Shown: positions 33,101 to 42,069, counted from the first letter of the stretch. The stretch is 64,000 nt of DNA from Sphingomonas citri (GCF_019429485.1 NZ_JAHXZN010000008.1:62001-126000); one strand, 5' to 3'. The notes: generated by a model from the sequence alone, not told the origin. Numbers and translations: made by a program.

Positions 33101-35730
33101 GCGCGCAGCTGCTGCCCGGCGGGGAGGTCAGCACGCTCGCCGGCCTAGTCAACCGCGGCAACGTCACCGGCACGATCAGCGGCACGGTGCGTGACTTCAC
33201 CAACGAGGGCAGCATCAGCGCGGCCCGCGGCGCCCAGTGGCAGCAACCGGCGGCACTGAACCTCATCACCGACGTGGCGCTGACCGCGCGTAATACTGGC
33301 ACGATTCGCGGCGCGACGATCCTGAGCGGCGGCGACAACGGCGCGTCGTTCACGCCCGAGCTCCGCACGCTGGCGCTCGACTTCAGCAACAGCGGCACCA
33401 TGTCGGCGGCCGGGGCGACGCTGCAGGTGGCTGCGAGCACCTACCTGCCGCGCGAGACGGCGCTGTCGCTCGACAATCAGGGAACAATCGAGGCCACCGG
33501 CGGCGCGGGTAATGCGGTACAGCTCAGCGTCTACGGCAACGCCCCGGGTAATGCGGCGAGCAGGATCGCGGTGACGAACAGCGGCACCATCCGCGCCAAT
33601 GGCGGCGGCGCCTTCGCCGACGTCGGCTACCCCTATTACTTGTCCGGCATTTTTCGGCCGGCGACCGCACTCACGCTCAACGGCACCGCCGATACCGCGA
33701 TGTCCGTCACCAATACCGCAAGCGGGGTGATAGTGGCGATGGGCGCGCGCTCGACCGCGATCGTCGCCGAGACTGGCACATTCACGCTCGCTAACGCGGG
33801 GACGATCCGCGGCGGCGTGGGGGAGACGATCGCCTACAGCAACTGGTATGAGCAAGAGGGCTCAACCTATTATCTTCCCGGCGCGATCCAGGGCAGCGAC
33901 GACGGCAACACCATCGTCAACAGCGGCACGATCGTCGGTTCGATCGATCTGGGCGACGCTGCCGACCGGATAGAGAACACCGGCCGCATCGTCGGCGACA
34001 TCTTCCTCAATGACGGCGACGACCGCGTCACGCTGGCGGGCAGCTTCAGCGGCGCGATCGACGGCGGCGCCGGCACCGACACGATCACTGTCACCGGCGG
34101 CACCGCGACGACGCCGATCGCCTTCACCCGGCTAACCGACGTCGAGCAGCTGTCGGTGACCGGCGGCTATGCCACGGTCGCGGGCGCCGCGGCGCTGCGC
34201 CAGCTCGACGTCACCGGCGGGCGGCTGGTCGGGCTGGCAGGCTCGACGATCAGCGCGCCGCTGATCACCGTCGCGCGCGGCGCCACCTTCGGCTCGGCCG
34301 GCACTGTCGACGCGAACCTCGCGATCGCGGGCACGCTGAGCCCCGGCGCCTCGCCCGGCACGATGACCGTCAACGGCAACGTCGCGCTCGCCGGCGGCGC
34401 GACCGCGCTGTTCGAGATCACGCCCAGCGTGTACGACAGGCTGGTGGTCAACGGCGCGGTGTCGATCGCGTCGGGCGCGACGCTGCAGCTCGTCTCCGAC
34501 ACGCCGCTGCGCGCGGGCACCAGCTACGAGTTGATCACCGCCAGCGGCGGGGTGAACGGCGCCTTCACGACGGTGCAGCTGCCCGGCAGCCAGCCCGGAT
34601 TGGTGCTGCAGGACGCGGGGAGCCTGCGCCTGCTCGCGCAATTCGCCCAGCCGACCGGCCTGGCGCCGCAGGTCGCCAACAGCGTCGCCTACGTCAACGC
34701 CGCGCTCGCGGCGGCGCCGCGTGACGCCGCGCTGCTCGCCGCGGTGCCAGCGCTGCTCGACGCCGCGGGCGCGACCGACGCGCGCGCCTTCGCGCGGCTC
34801 ACCCCCGAGTCCTATGCCTCGGCGACCCAGCTGGGCGTCGACCAGGCGCTGTCGCTGGCGCAGGTGGCGCGCGGCGGCGCCTTCGCGACCGACCGCGCCG
34901 AGGCGGGCGCGTTCACCTTCGCGCAGACGGTCGGCCAGTGGCACCGGCTGGCCGGCGACACCGCCAGCGGCAGCAGCGCCGCGCGCGCGCAGAGCTACGG
35001 CTTCCTCGGCGGGCTGGGCTACGGCGATCGCGGCTGGATGGTCGGCGCCTTCGCCGGCTATCTCAACGGCCGCCAGCAGATCGGCGCGCTGGGCGCACGC
35101 ACGCGCGCCGACGGCGTCGTGGCCGGCGTGCACGCGCGCTACACCGCGCCGGCGGGCTGGGGCTTCAGCGGCTCGCTGCTGTACGACGGCGGCGAGGCGC
35201 GCACCGATCGCGCGCTGCCCGGCACGGTCGCGGCGAGCGCGCGCTACGGGCTGCACAGCTGGGTCGGCGACGCGTCGCTGCACCAAACGCTGGCCGTCGG
35301 GGGCGACTGGACGCTGCGCCCGCGCGTCGGCGTCACCTATGTGCGCACCACGCGCGACGGGGTGAGCGAGGACGGGGCGAGCCCGTTTGCGCTCCAGGTC
35401 GCGCGCGAGCGCCACGTCGCCGGCTTCGTCGACGCCGGGCTGGCGCTGGCGCGCGACGACGCCTCGGACGCCCGCTTCCGCCCGCACGTCGCGTTCGGGC
35501 TGCGCCACCAAGTCGAGGGGCGCCGCGTCGACGCGCTGGCGGGCTTCGCCGGGGGGCCGCTCGGGCTCGCCGCGGCCGGCGCGTCGCGCGCGTCAGTGGT
35601 GGGCACCGCCGCGGCGGGCGTCGACTATCGCCTGAGCGCCGCGGTCAACCTGTTCAGCGCCGCCACGGCGCAGACCGGGCGCGACGACCACCAGGAGACG
35701 ATCACGACCGGGGTGCGGCTGCGCTTCTGA
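30163..35730 (+). CDS. Autotransporter (type Va) with repeat-rich beta-helix passenger and C-terminal barrel
   Basis: 1855-aa surface protein. A signal peptide (RRWSLALGASVVAIGMA... ending AAAQ) precedes a passenger with roughly two dozen N-x-G-T-I type repeats (NRGTIVG, NSGTITA, NAGTIDG, NTGTIRG and others), which form rungs of a right-handed beta-helix. A conserved autotransporter segment (LSPGASPGTMTVNGN, about 1390) leads into the barrel domain, roughly residues 1590-1855, ending in a terminal Phe (TTGVRLRF). Start 30163 or 30187 (second ATG). A TATAAT at 30159-30164 overlaps the first ATG, which leaves the start unsettled. Likely an adhesin; no protease triad was noticed. The passenger is visibly less GC-rich than the barrel. 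Confidence 0.9.
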   Translation: MRIQGSVRMRRWSLALGASVVAIGMASSPAAAQCNPDPTIANATTTCAGTDPDGLVVTTPGSTVSVSGDAIVRTGPYAAIDVAATGVTLSIAGEIDGSSHAGIRLDVGAPYNLACDDRLPGAPVPCPPGYIYSAYPPSASATIAIAAGASVGGAHALSVSLSPANYGATARAVVTNAGLMSGNAGAAIIVDLPQTSSYSYNQVSVVNGGSGAIAGITGHVANITNDGTITGVGGTAINVSRPLSLINRGTIVGAVVVDSGTSETSTIDSRVGTIDGSLTFGNGNDVLLARYVDGAIRTGVTGAINGGAGLDTLRLDVETDATLGAVALPTNFEQLGLNVASGVTATLGDGFNGPVQLAGAGSIVNRTTLIGSTQVITTSGLGLDAPVFVNAGTVRTTAGGSYAINVSAQTIENQGVIEAAGDGVSLGFAAQRFINSGTITAAGTGVSAFGVAFTNSGTIRSTAGIGVALSGSYGDKAINSGTISGAVAGVRLSTSLVNEGTISSDGTAVRLDWYGGIDNRAGGRISSGTLAIGPEGGGSLYNATVVNAGTIDGDVVLGRDTRPDSYNGNRYFAAEGGVLNGNLTLGGGDTLVVGLAGSGAGTFAGINGTVSATNSTLHYRVRDTRTADAAARAGFVSIGYDLFDGAALTLTGANAPLQFAGDGSVELSGDIVAGASPAITSGFVSYAPGEQQAASGALAVTSHGTLTLVRAPNANLYPGTAVILGERDTFTNAGTILLGGAVSAASAGRIVNTGAIRQAEGSAASDGITGGYGRLDLLNTGTIEVAGTAVRGQYYGTTIDNSGRLVSTATTAVITSSYADTIVNRAGGVIAGNGTAVRMYGGTLTNAGTITGDVLLGFNDYGISYGPVTYVAQGGTIAGDLHFGSGDDQFVSYNDDTGVSGTIDAGDGSDTFVHARGSSGNVTLGAPLLASFEREGARATGDGTLLTLRADTALTADLLLSGDATIVNTATLNGTIFATSAQLLPGGEVSTLAGLVNRGNVTGTISGTVRDFTNEGSISAARGAQWQQPAALNLITDVALTARNTGTIRGATILSGGDNGASFTPELRTLALDFSNSGTMSAAGATLQVAASTYLPRETALSLDNQGTIEATGGAGNAVQLSVYGNAPGNAASRIAVTNSGTIRANGGGAFADVGYPYYLSGIFRPATALTLNGTADTAMSVTNTASGVIVAMGARSTAIVAETGTFTLANAGTIRGGVGETIAYSNWYEQEGSTYYLPGAIQGSDDGNTIVNSGTIVGSIDLGDAADRIENTGRIVGDIFLNDGDDRVTLAGSFSGAIDGGAGTDTITVTGGTATTPIAFTRLTDVEQLSVTGGYATVAGAAALRQLDVTGGRLVGLAGSTISAPLITVARGATFGSAGTVDANLAIAGTLSPGASPGTMTVNGNVALAGGATALFEITPSVYDRLVVNGAVSIASGATLQLVSDTPLRAGTSYELITASGGVNGAFTTVQLPGSQPGLVLQDAGSLRLLAQFAQPTGLAPQVANSVAYVNAALAAAPRDAALLAAVPALLDAAGATDARAFARLTPESYASATQLGVDQALSLAQVARGGAFATDRAEAGAFTFAQTVGQWHRLAGDTASGSSAARAQSYGFLGGLGYGDRGWMVGAFAGYLNGRQQIGALGARTRADGVVAGVHARYTAPAGWGFSGSLLYDGGEARTDRALPGTVAASARYGLHSWVGDASLHQTLAVGGDWTLRPRVGVTYVRTTRDGVSEDGASPFALQVARERHVAGFVDAGLALARDDASDARFRPHVAFGLRHQVEGRRVDALAGFAGGPLGLAAAGASRASVVGTAAAGVDYRLSAAVNLFSAATAQTGRDDHQETITTGVRLRF

Positions 35731-35739
35731 GCCGCTGCT

Positions 35740-35778
35740 GCCCCCATCATCGGCGAGGCTCCGGCCGATGATGGGGGC
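35740..35778. terminator. 15-bp perfect hairpin after the autotransporter
   Basis: GCCCCCATCATCGGC (35740-35754) and its exact complement (35764-35778) with a 9-base loop, starting 10 bp after the stop. No T-run follows. Because the pseudogene on the other strand ends at 35913, it could serve both directions. Confidence 0.7.
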
Positions 35779-35912
35779 GGTCTGATCACACTCTTAGCGA
35801 CATCACCGGCGACCACTCCCCGGTCGGGCGAGAAGCGACCGACCAGCATCACCGCCTATCTTCGGTACCGCGTTCCAATCTACAAAACGTTCTTCGCCAT
35901 GCTTTTCACGCG

Positions 35913-36704
35913 CTAGCTCACTGGCACTGCGATCGGCTTCCCTTCGCTCACGCCACAGACGTTCCGACCGGCGCCGATATTAACCGGGTAGCGCCGAGGT
36001 AGATCTTTCGCGGCGTCGGACAGCAAGAGCGTTGGATAGCTGCAGCCCTCGACGTAGGAATGGGTGACCTGCCTGTGTCGTGTCCGGCCTGGATCGAAGG
36101 ATTGGCCGACCGCCGTGAAGCAAGGTTGGCGGACCAGACCAGCGCCGGTCCGTTGCGCAGATGCGCCTCGTGCGGTTCGGGACCGTGTTGGGCGACAACC
36201 CCGGCGATGCCGGGCTCGTACACCGTACGGTACAGATCATACGGGTTTCGCCCGTTCAACAACGTGACGCCGAAGCCGGCCAGTGTCACCTGCAGCAGTT
36301 TGTGCGACCCGGGATAACACTGAAGCGGGCCGTTCGCCGCGCTGATGTCCTCAAGTGCCACTCAAGACACCGCTTATGAATCCCTCCGGCTCACTGTCGA
36401 AATGGATCGTGTCGCTGTGCGTTGCCTGCTGGGTGCCGCGGTCGAAGTTCAAGGTCTGGAACGGGAAGGCTTCGCGTCCATAAAGATAGTGCAGGGTCTT
36501 GAGAATCTGCGGGTGCGTCGCGAGCTGACGCTCCACCTGATTGGTCCGCCACGCGTTCTCGATCCGGTGCGTATCGTCGAATTTCGGCGCGAGACCGTCG
36601 ACGATCTGGCTCGCGACCGAGTCGAAATCGGGTATGTCGAGGTCAAACACGACATAGCCATCGCGCTCGTAGATGGCGGCCAGAGCCGCCAGATCATGTG
36701 ACCA
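35913..36704 (-). pseudogene. Phytanoyl-CoA dioxygenase (PhyH)-like gene, broken by at least three frameshifts
   Basis: Reading leftward, one frame gives AAIYERDGYVVFDLDIPDF through the iron motif THSDTIHFD to EGFISGV. After a shift near 36365-36372 the next frame gives VALEDISAANGPLQCYPGSHK to VWSANL. A second shift near 36120 gives LLHGGRPI, and a third near 36097 gives DPGRTRHRQVTHSYVEG on to AVPVS and a stop at 35913. Joined, these make a PhyH-type Fe(II)/2OG dioxygenase of about 260 residues. No start codon is found in the first frame, so the 5' end is also damaged. 36705-36895 upstream holds only an unrecognised open stretch. Confidence 0.85.
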
Positions 36705-36895
36705 TCATCGTCCTCATCGCTACCCGCATCGGTGAAGAGAAGCGACGCCTCGACAATGATGGCCGCGTATTGCCGATCGACGAGAAATCGTCGCCGATCC
36801 AGCGCCTTCGCGCGACGATGTCGACCGCACCTTCGTGTTCTGCCTAGCCCAATGATGCAGTGACGCCAAGACGAGACAACATCCCCGCGGTTCGC

Positions 36896-38185
36896 TCAGT
36901 CTGCCACTACGCCGCGCGTGGCCGCGAGGCAGGTCGCCAGACCGCCGAGGATCAGCATGACGAACTGGGCGAAGTGGAACATGCCGTCGAACAATCCCTC
37001 GATCGCCAACACGTCCACCATCAGGACGACGGGCAACAGCGCCGATGCTCGCGCGGCGGCCTGATGGGCGTGCCAGGCGGCGCCGGCGAGCAGCGACCCA
37101 GCCGCCGCGCCGCCGACGATGCCCCAATTGAGCAGGAACTCGACGACGACGTTATGCGGGTGGATGTAGAAGGGCGGAAGCAGCCACCAGCTCGCCATCA
37201 TCCCGCTTCCCAGCAGCGGGTGGTCGAGGGCGAGCCGTAGCAGTGCCGACCAATAGCTCAGCCGACCCGTCGCGAACCCATCGACGGAGGTAAAATTGTT
37301 CGCTTCGAAGAAGGTGTATGAGGGGTCGTTATAGGGTTGGAACGGGAGCGTCAGGAGCGCGCCGGCCACCAAGTAGAGCGGCAGGATCGACCAGAAAGCG
37401 CGCGCGCGCGGTGCTCCCGCCACGAACCACGCGATCGGGAGGACACACAGGTCTGCGAGCAGCGCCGCGCGCGTCGTCGTCCAGAAGGTGAGCGCAAAGG
37501 CGAACGCCGCCGCGGCATACAGGCGATGCGCGGCCGGCCCTCGCCCCGGCGAGAGCCAGGCCAGGCCGAGGAGTGCTGCGAATACCGCGCCGGTCCAGGA
37601 TCCGAACAGTCGAACGTTGATGAAGCCCGGTATGGCGACCTTCCAGTCGACCGACCGTTCATGGCCGACGAGCCACGCCGGCAGGAAGGTAAAATGGATC
37701 ACGATCATCAAGGTCAGCGACACGAGGCCGACGACGAAGCCGGGCCAAAAGCGCGCCAGCGCGACCTGCGGCACGTCACGCATCAGATGGAACAGGCCAG
37801 CGGCGAACAGCAGATGAATCGTCCAGGCGAGGCAGAGCATGATCGAGCAGGACGGTAGCCGCGACACGGTCACCGAACTGATCCAGAAGGTCGTCAGAAA
37901 GGCGGTGAGTGCGACCTGAGCCCAGCGCGGCAGCGCGCGCGCGATCGACCAAACGTCGAGGCCGCGCGCTTGGGCATGGAGGATCAAGGCAATCTCGCCG
38001 GCGAGATAGACATAGCCCCACAGCTGTGCGTTCTGCACGACGATCGGCCGTGCCGCGAGATCGTAGGTCGCGAAGAGGATGCCCGCGATCACCGGCAGCA
38101 CCGTGCCCATGGCAAGACCCAGCCAGAAGGGACGCGCCGCCGGGTCGAGCCGAGTCGCGGTGGGAGCAGGGAGGCTTAAATCCAT
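36896..38185 (-). CDS. O-antigen ligase / polymerase family membrane protein (Wzy/WaaL-like)
   Basis: 429-aa inner-membrane protein with about 11-12 hydrophobic helices. The Wzy_C-type core is visible: TFWTTTRAALLADLCVL, then a periplasmic loop with FATGRLSYWSALLRLALDHPLLGSGMMASWWLL and HPHNVVVEFLLNWGIVGG, which matches the His-Asn-x-hydrophobic signature of the family. It would join or transfer polysaccharide repeat units on the periplasmic side. It is one of three such proteins in this locus. Last intact gene of the leftward arm that starts at 44216. Confidence 0.85.
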   Translation of the reverse strand: MDLSLPAPTATRLDPAARPFWLGLAMGTVLPVIAGILFATYDLAARPIVVQNAQLWGYVYLAGEIALILHAQARGLDVWSIARALPRWAQVALTAFLTTFWISSVTVSRLPSCSIMLCLAWTIHLLFAAGLFHLMRDVPQVALARFWPGFVVGLVSLTLMIVIHFTFLPAWLVGHERSVDWKVAIPGFINVRLFGSWTGAVFAALLGLAWLSPGRGPAAHRLYAAAAFAFALTFWTTTRAALLADLCVLPIAWFVAGAPRARAFWSILPLYLVAGALLTLPFQPYNDPSYTFFEANNFTSVDGFATGRLSYWSALLRLALDHPLLGSGMMASWWLLPPFYIHPHNVVVEFLLNWGIVGGAAAGSLLAGAAWHAHQAAARASALLPVVLMVDVLAIEGLFDGMFHFAQFVMLILGGLATCLAATRGVVAD

Positions 38186-38221
38186 GCCGGCGTTGCTAGC
38201 GCCGCAGTGGTAAATACGGCG

Positions 38222-38602
38222 TTAGTCGCTAGCTGGCCGGAGCGTACGGGCGGGCGGTGCCGACCGCGTGTCGTCCCGCCGGCCCGCACTGCGCACCTCC
38301 CGCTCGGCCGCCCGATAGGCGGCGGCGCCGCCCATCAAAGGGTCATAGCCGCGGTCGATCCGGGTGTGCAGCCGAGTCTCGATGCGGTTCTGGATACGAC
38401 TCGCGACACGGGCTGTGGGCGCAATCCCCGCTGCTGACTGGAGCCGCGTCTGCCGCTGGCCTACGGCGCCGGCGGTCGACCTCGCGACTCGGCCCATCGG
38501 CGGCGACGGATCGTCGCGCCCGCTCTCCTGGGAGGCGGCAGGCGCCGCGCCGAGGAGCGACACGACCGCCGCAAGCAGGCACCATCCACGGAGGGTCCTC
38601 AC
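38222..38602 (-). CDS. Small secreted protein of unknown function in exopolysaccharide locus
   Basis: 126 aa from a GTG at 38602 that overlaps the upstream stop (GTGA); longer frames are discounted for that reason. An N-terminal signal (RTLRGWCLLAAVVSLLGAAPAASQ) suggests export. The mature part is short, Arg/Ala-rich and probably helical (SRIQNRIETRLHTRIDRGYDP) with a disordered, basic tail. I recognise no domain. Its coupling to the neighbouring repeat-type protein and its place between the BY-kinase and a polymerase suggest a periplasmic accessory of polysaccharide export. Confidence 0.6.
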   Translation of the reverse strand: MRTLRGWCLLAAVVSLLGAAPAASQESGRDDPSPPMGRVARSTAGAVGQRQTRLQSAAGIAPTARVASRIQNRIETRLHTRIDRGYDPLMGGAAAYRAAEREVRSAGRRDDTRSAPPARTLRPASD

Positions 38603-39903
38603 GCCGCCGGCTCCAGCTGTACACGATCGATCTGCGCCGACAGCCCGCTCGCCGCGCTGACCGGCCGCGCGATGAGCTGCAGCATCTGGATACCGCATCC
38701 CGACGGAATCACGATATTGCCGCCGAACCGACCCCCGGTGCGGGACAGATCGGGTAGATCGACGCGACCGAATTCGCGCCCGTCGTGGCAGGTGACCGAC
38801 CAGTACGGGCGCTCGCCGTCAGGCTGGCTGATGCCCGCGCCGTGGCCGATCAGCCGGTATCGACCAGGAGGAAGCAGCTGTAGCTGCCGGAGAACGGCGC
38901 CCCCAGCGCTCGCTGGTGCAGCGACCTCAAAGACGCCTCCCCGGTCGCCGCGCTGGATCGAGGCGCTGATGCCCGGGCTCTCCACCGGGGTCCAGTCCAA
39001 CGGCGTCGCCGCGCTCGTGTCGGCGGTGAAGCGTGGATCACGAGAGCGCCGCCGGTCGAGCCTGCGTCGTCCCGCGACGTAGAAGTTCCACGTCTGCTCG
39101 ACATAGCCGGCGCGGGCGAGCGCCGTCACCGCAGCGGCACGCGCACTCGCGGGAACGACGAATCCCGCGTCGCCCGCCGCGCGGAGCAGCTGCGCCGCGG
39201 CGAGGGGATCATCTGCATGGTCCGCGACATAGCTGACGAACGGCGCTGCCCAAGTAGGTGCGCCGGCGAGCAGGCGCACGAGCGGGGCGCGGACCGTCGC
39301 GTTCGCGCTCGCTGCCGCGAGCACTGGAAACAGCAGGTCGGCACTCTCGGGTGAGGTCCGCAGCGCGATGTCATAGTGCCGCAGCGCGCCGCCGACGTCG
39401 CCGCGCCCGACCGCATCTTCGAGCGCCCAAAGCTGGGTGGTCAGGTCACGGCGCGAGAGCCGTTCGCTGTAGGCGAAGAGACGGTGCGCGCGCGTGCGAT
39501 CGCCGGCGAGCTCGGCATCGAGGCCCAGCGTCACGACCGCGGGCACGACCGTGGCGTCGCGCCGCAGCGCCTCCAGCGCGAGCGCCCGCCCCCGTTCGCG
39601 ATCACGGCCCCGTCGCCCCGAGTCTTCGCGGATCAGCGACTGGGCGAGTCGGCCGGTGATCTGCGCGTTCGCCGGCGCGAGCGCATGGCCCGTCGCCAGG
39701 TCTCCGCGCGAGAGGGCTCGGCCAAGCGACGCGGAAACGCCGATCCAGCCCGTCACCGCCAGCGCGACGGCGATTGCGCCACGTACGAGGCGGCGCTTGG
39801 TGCGGCCCCCGGCGCGCCGTTCGCGCGCGGTTCGATCAGCCGGCGCGCGCACGAGCCGACTGACCGTCACTGCGACCGTAGCCATAGCCATAATCGTAGC
39901 CAT
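38599..39903 (-). CDS. Membrane-anchored TPR-like protein in exopolysaccharide locus
   Basis: Up to 434 aa. The 5' end overlaps the BY-kinase gene by 68 bp if the ATG at 39903 is used; a GTG at 39852 would cut the overlap to 17 bp and looks plausible, so the start is uncertain. A basic stretch is followed by one transmembrane helix (RGAIAVALAVTGWIGVSASL). Then come alpha-helical repeats of tetratricopeptide character (RALALEALRRDATVVPAVVTLG, AHRLFAYSERLSRRDLTTQLWALEDA, GGALRHYDIALRTSPESADLL). The C-terminal 130 residues look like a beta-sandwich (LPPGRYRLIGHGAG, GCGIQMLQLIARP). Role unknown; perhaps an assembly scaffold for chain synthesis. Confidence 0.7.
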   Translation of the reverse strand: MATIMAMATVAVTVSRLVRAPADRTARERRAGGRTKRRLVRGAIAVALAVTGWIGVSASLGRALSRGDLATGHALAPANAQITGRLAQSLIREDSGRRGRDRERGRALALEALRRDATVVPAVVTLGLDAELAGDRTRAHRLFAYSERLSRRDLTTQLWALEDAVGRGDVGGALRHYDIALRTSPESADLLFPVLAAASANATVRAPLVRLLAGAPTWAAPFVSYVADHADDPLAAAQLLRAAGDAGFVVPASARAAAVTALARAGYVEQTWNFYVAGRRRLDRRRSRDPRFTADTSAATPLDWTPVESPGISASIQRGDRGGVFEVAAPASAGGAVLRQLQLLPPGRYRLIGHGAGISQPDGERPYWSVTCHDGREFGRVDLPDLSRTGGRFGGNIVIPSGCGIQMLQLIARPVSAASGLSAQIDRVQLEPAA

Positions 39904-42052
39904 AGCCGTAATGCGCCTTGCGCGCGTCGAACTTGGTCAACACTGCACCGAAGATGCGTGCGTTAGCGCTCGCTAGGCGGCTCAGCGCGGTTTTCACCAG
40001 GCTCGACCGTATGCCGTGCGACTCCACCGTGTAGATCACGCCCTCCACGCGGCTGGCGATCAGCGGCGCGTCGGCCAGCCCCATCACCGGCGGGGAGTCG
40101 ATGATCACGTGATCATACGTCTCCAGCAGTCGCTCGATCAGTACCGACAGACGATTGCCGGTGAGCAGCTCCGCGGCGTTCGGCGGGATCGGACCCGCCG
40201 ACATGGCGGTGAAGCCGAGCTCGGCCATGGTGAAGGTGAGCGGTGCGATCTCCTCCTCGCCCGCCAGGAAGTTGCTCAACCCGCGGTCATGATCCACGTT
40301 GCCGAGATGATGGACGGAGGGCGAGCGCATGTCGCCGTCGACCAGGATCACACGCCGCTGCGCGCGTGCCAGCGTCGTCGCCAGGGCGAAGGCGGTGGTC
40401 GACTTACCCTCGGCAGGGCGAGTCGAGGTCACGACGAAGGAGCGCGGAACACCATGTTCGGTGGTGAAGCCGAGATTGGTCTGCACGGCCAGATAGGCGT
40501 CGAACAGGTCGGACTTGCGGTCGAGCAGGGCCTCCTGCGGCGTGCTCGTCGCGACCTTGGGAACCGAGCCGAGCAACGGGAGGCCGAGCCGCCGCTCGAT
40601 CTCGGCGGGGTCGGCGATCGCCTCGTCAATCTGCTCAAGCGCGTATGCGACGGCGGCGCTGAGCCCGAGCCCGAGAAGCAGCGCGAGCGCGAGATTGAGC
40701 CCGAGCTTGGGGCTCGAGGGACGCTGCGGCACGTCAGCGGTGTCGACGATCGCGATGTTGTTGATGCCGACGCCGCCGGCGACGCCGATCTCCTTGAAGC
40801 GCTGAAGCAGGCCGTCGTACAGCGCGCGATTGGTATCCACCTCCTGCTGGTAGATGTTGTACTGGATGCTGCGGCGCCGCACGTCGAGATAGCGGCTCTT
40901 AAGCTGGTTGACCTTGGTCTGGAGAGCCTGCTCTCGCTCACGCGCCTCACGATAGTCCGCCAGCTGTGATCCAGTGACGCGATTCTCCTCGCGCGCGATG
41001 GAACGGTCGAGCTGATCGATCTGGGATTGGATCGCGCGCGCGGCGGGATAGCCCGGTTCGAACTGCACCATCAGCTTCTGATAATCGGCCGCCAGCTCCG
41101 CGCGCCTCTGCCGCAGAGAGTTGATCGCGAGGTTCCGCAGAGCCTCGGTCGAGGCGCCGGATCGTCCGATCTGCTCGTAGCGCGCCTGCGCCTGGATACG
41201 GTCGGTGGTCGCCGTCGCGAGGGCGCCGTTGAGCGCGGCGAGGTCGTCGACCACGATCGAGCGCTCCGACGCGGTCTTGCCGTCGCCGCCCGACTGTGCG
41301 GGCAGTGTGATGATCTGCTGCGCCGAGGCGTAGCCGACGAGCTGACGCTGTGACTGGTCGAGTTTCTCCTTCTGCAACGCAAGCTGGCGTTGCAGAAGGT
41401 CGCGGCCATAAGCCGTCGCCTGGACCTTTCGCTCCAGATTGGTCTGGATGAAATTGTCTGCCCAGGCGTTAGCGACCTGAGAAGAGAAGATCGCGTTCGG
41501 GCTGGTGAACGCCACGTCGACCAGGCGTGACAGTCGCGTCGGGTTCACCGACAGGTTCTTCAGCAAGATCTCACCCGCCACCCGTTGGCGCTCTGGACGG
41601 CCCGATGCCGGGTAGCGGCCGCCGACGAGATCAAACGCCGGTTTGGAACTAGAATAGCGAAAGCGGGTGTAGAACTCGGGATCATCCACGAGACGCAGCT
41701 GGTTGGCGACACGCTCGGACAATGCCCGCGACCGCAAGAGCCCATATTGCGTCTGGTAGAACTCCTGATCGGCGACGCTGGTCTCGCGCTCGACCCCCTG
41801 GAAATTGGTGACCTGGTTCGACTCGCGCGACACCTCGAGCGTGGTGATCGCGGTATATTTGGGAGTCATGAGAAGAGTTATGACCAAGCCCAGCATCAGT
41901 GCTGCGACGGTGATACCGATGATGACATAGCGCCACCGCATGGCCACGCGCATATATTGCTTGAGCAGAGGCAAGCGCTCGGCCTCGACCCTGGTCGGGC
42001 TCGGCGGATTGAGTCCCGACGCGGGCACAAAGTTGGTCGAAGCCACGTTCAT
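39836..42052 (-). CDS. Polysaccharide co-polymerase / tyrosine autokinase (BY-kinase, Wzc type)
   Basis: 738-aa inner-membrane protein that controls chain length and export. An N-terminal Wzz domain follows a first helix (WRYVIIGITVAALMLGLVITLL). A long periplasmic coiled-coil (about 170-430) and a second helix after PQRPSSPKLG (about 445-475) lead to the cytoplasmic kinase. This shows Walker A STRPAEGKSTT, Walker A' VILVDGDMRSP and Walker B HVIIDSPPV. The tail carries the Tyr/Gly cluster AHYGYGYDYGYGYG, the autophosphorylation site. Kinase and co-polymerase are fused in one chain, as in proteobacteria. The gene is 17 bp downstream of wza. Confidence 0.93.
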   Translation of the reverse strand: MNVASTNFVPASGLNPPSPTRVEAERLPLLKQYMRVAMRWRYVIIGITVAALMLGLVITLLMTPKYTAITTLEVSRESNQVTNFQGVERETSVADQEFYQTQYGLLRSRALSERVANQLRLVDDPEFYTRFRYSSSKPAFDLVGGRYPASGRPERQRVAGEILLKNLSVNPTRLSRLVDVAFTSPNAIFSSQVANAWADNFIQTNLERKVQATAYGRDLLQRQLALQKEKLDQSQRQLVGYASAQQIITLPAQSGGDGKTASERSIVVDDLAALNGALATATTDRIQAQARYEQIGRSGASTEALRNLAINSLRQRRAELAADYQKLMVQFEPGYPAARAIQSQIDQLDRSIAREENRVTGSQLADYREAREREQALQTKVNQLKSRYLDVRRRSIQYNIYQQEVDTNRALYDGLLQRFKEIGVAGGVGINNIAIVDTADVPQRPSSPKLGLNLALALLLGLGLSAAVAYALEQIDEAIADPAEIERRLGLPLLGSVPKVATSTPQEALLDRKSDLFDAYLAVQTNLGFTTEHGVPRSFVVTSTRPAEGKSTTAFALATTLARAQRRVILVDGDMRSPSVHHLGNVDHDRGLSNFLAGEEEIAPLTFTMAELGFTAMSAGPIPPNAAELLTGNRLSVLIERLLETYDHVIIDSPPVMGLADAPLIASRVEGVIYTVESHGIRSSLVKTALSRLASANARIFGAVLTKFDARKAHYGYGYDYGYGYGRSDGQSARARAG

Positions 42053-42069
42053 GACAGTCCTAGGCAGCC

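Noticed and set aside
30800..34000. Regularly spaced short repeats that could suggest a CRISPR or tandem array
   Set aside because: The repetition is at the protein level (N-x-G-T-I rungs) in an open frame, with variable DNA and no constant repeat/spacer pattern.
36720..37127. Reverse frame of 135 codons upstream of the PhyH-like pseudogene
   Set aside because: It overlaps the 3' end of the ligase-like gene and is Arg-rich without motifs; a short open stretch in another frame here could not be identified.
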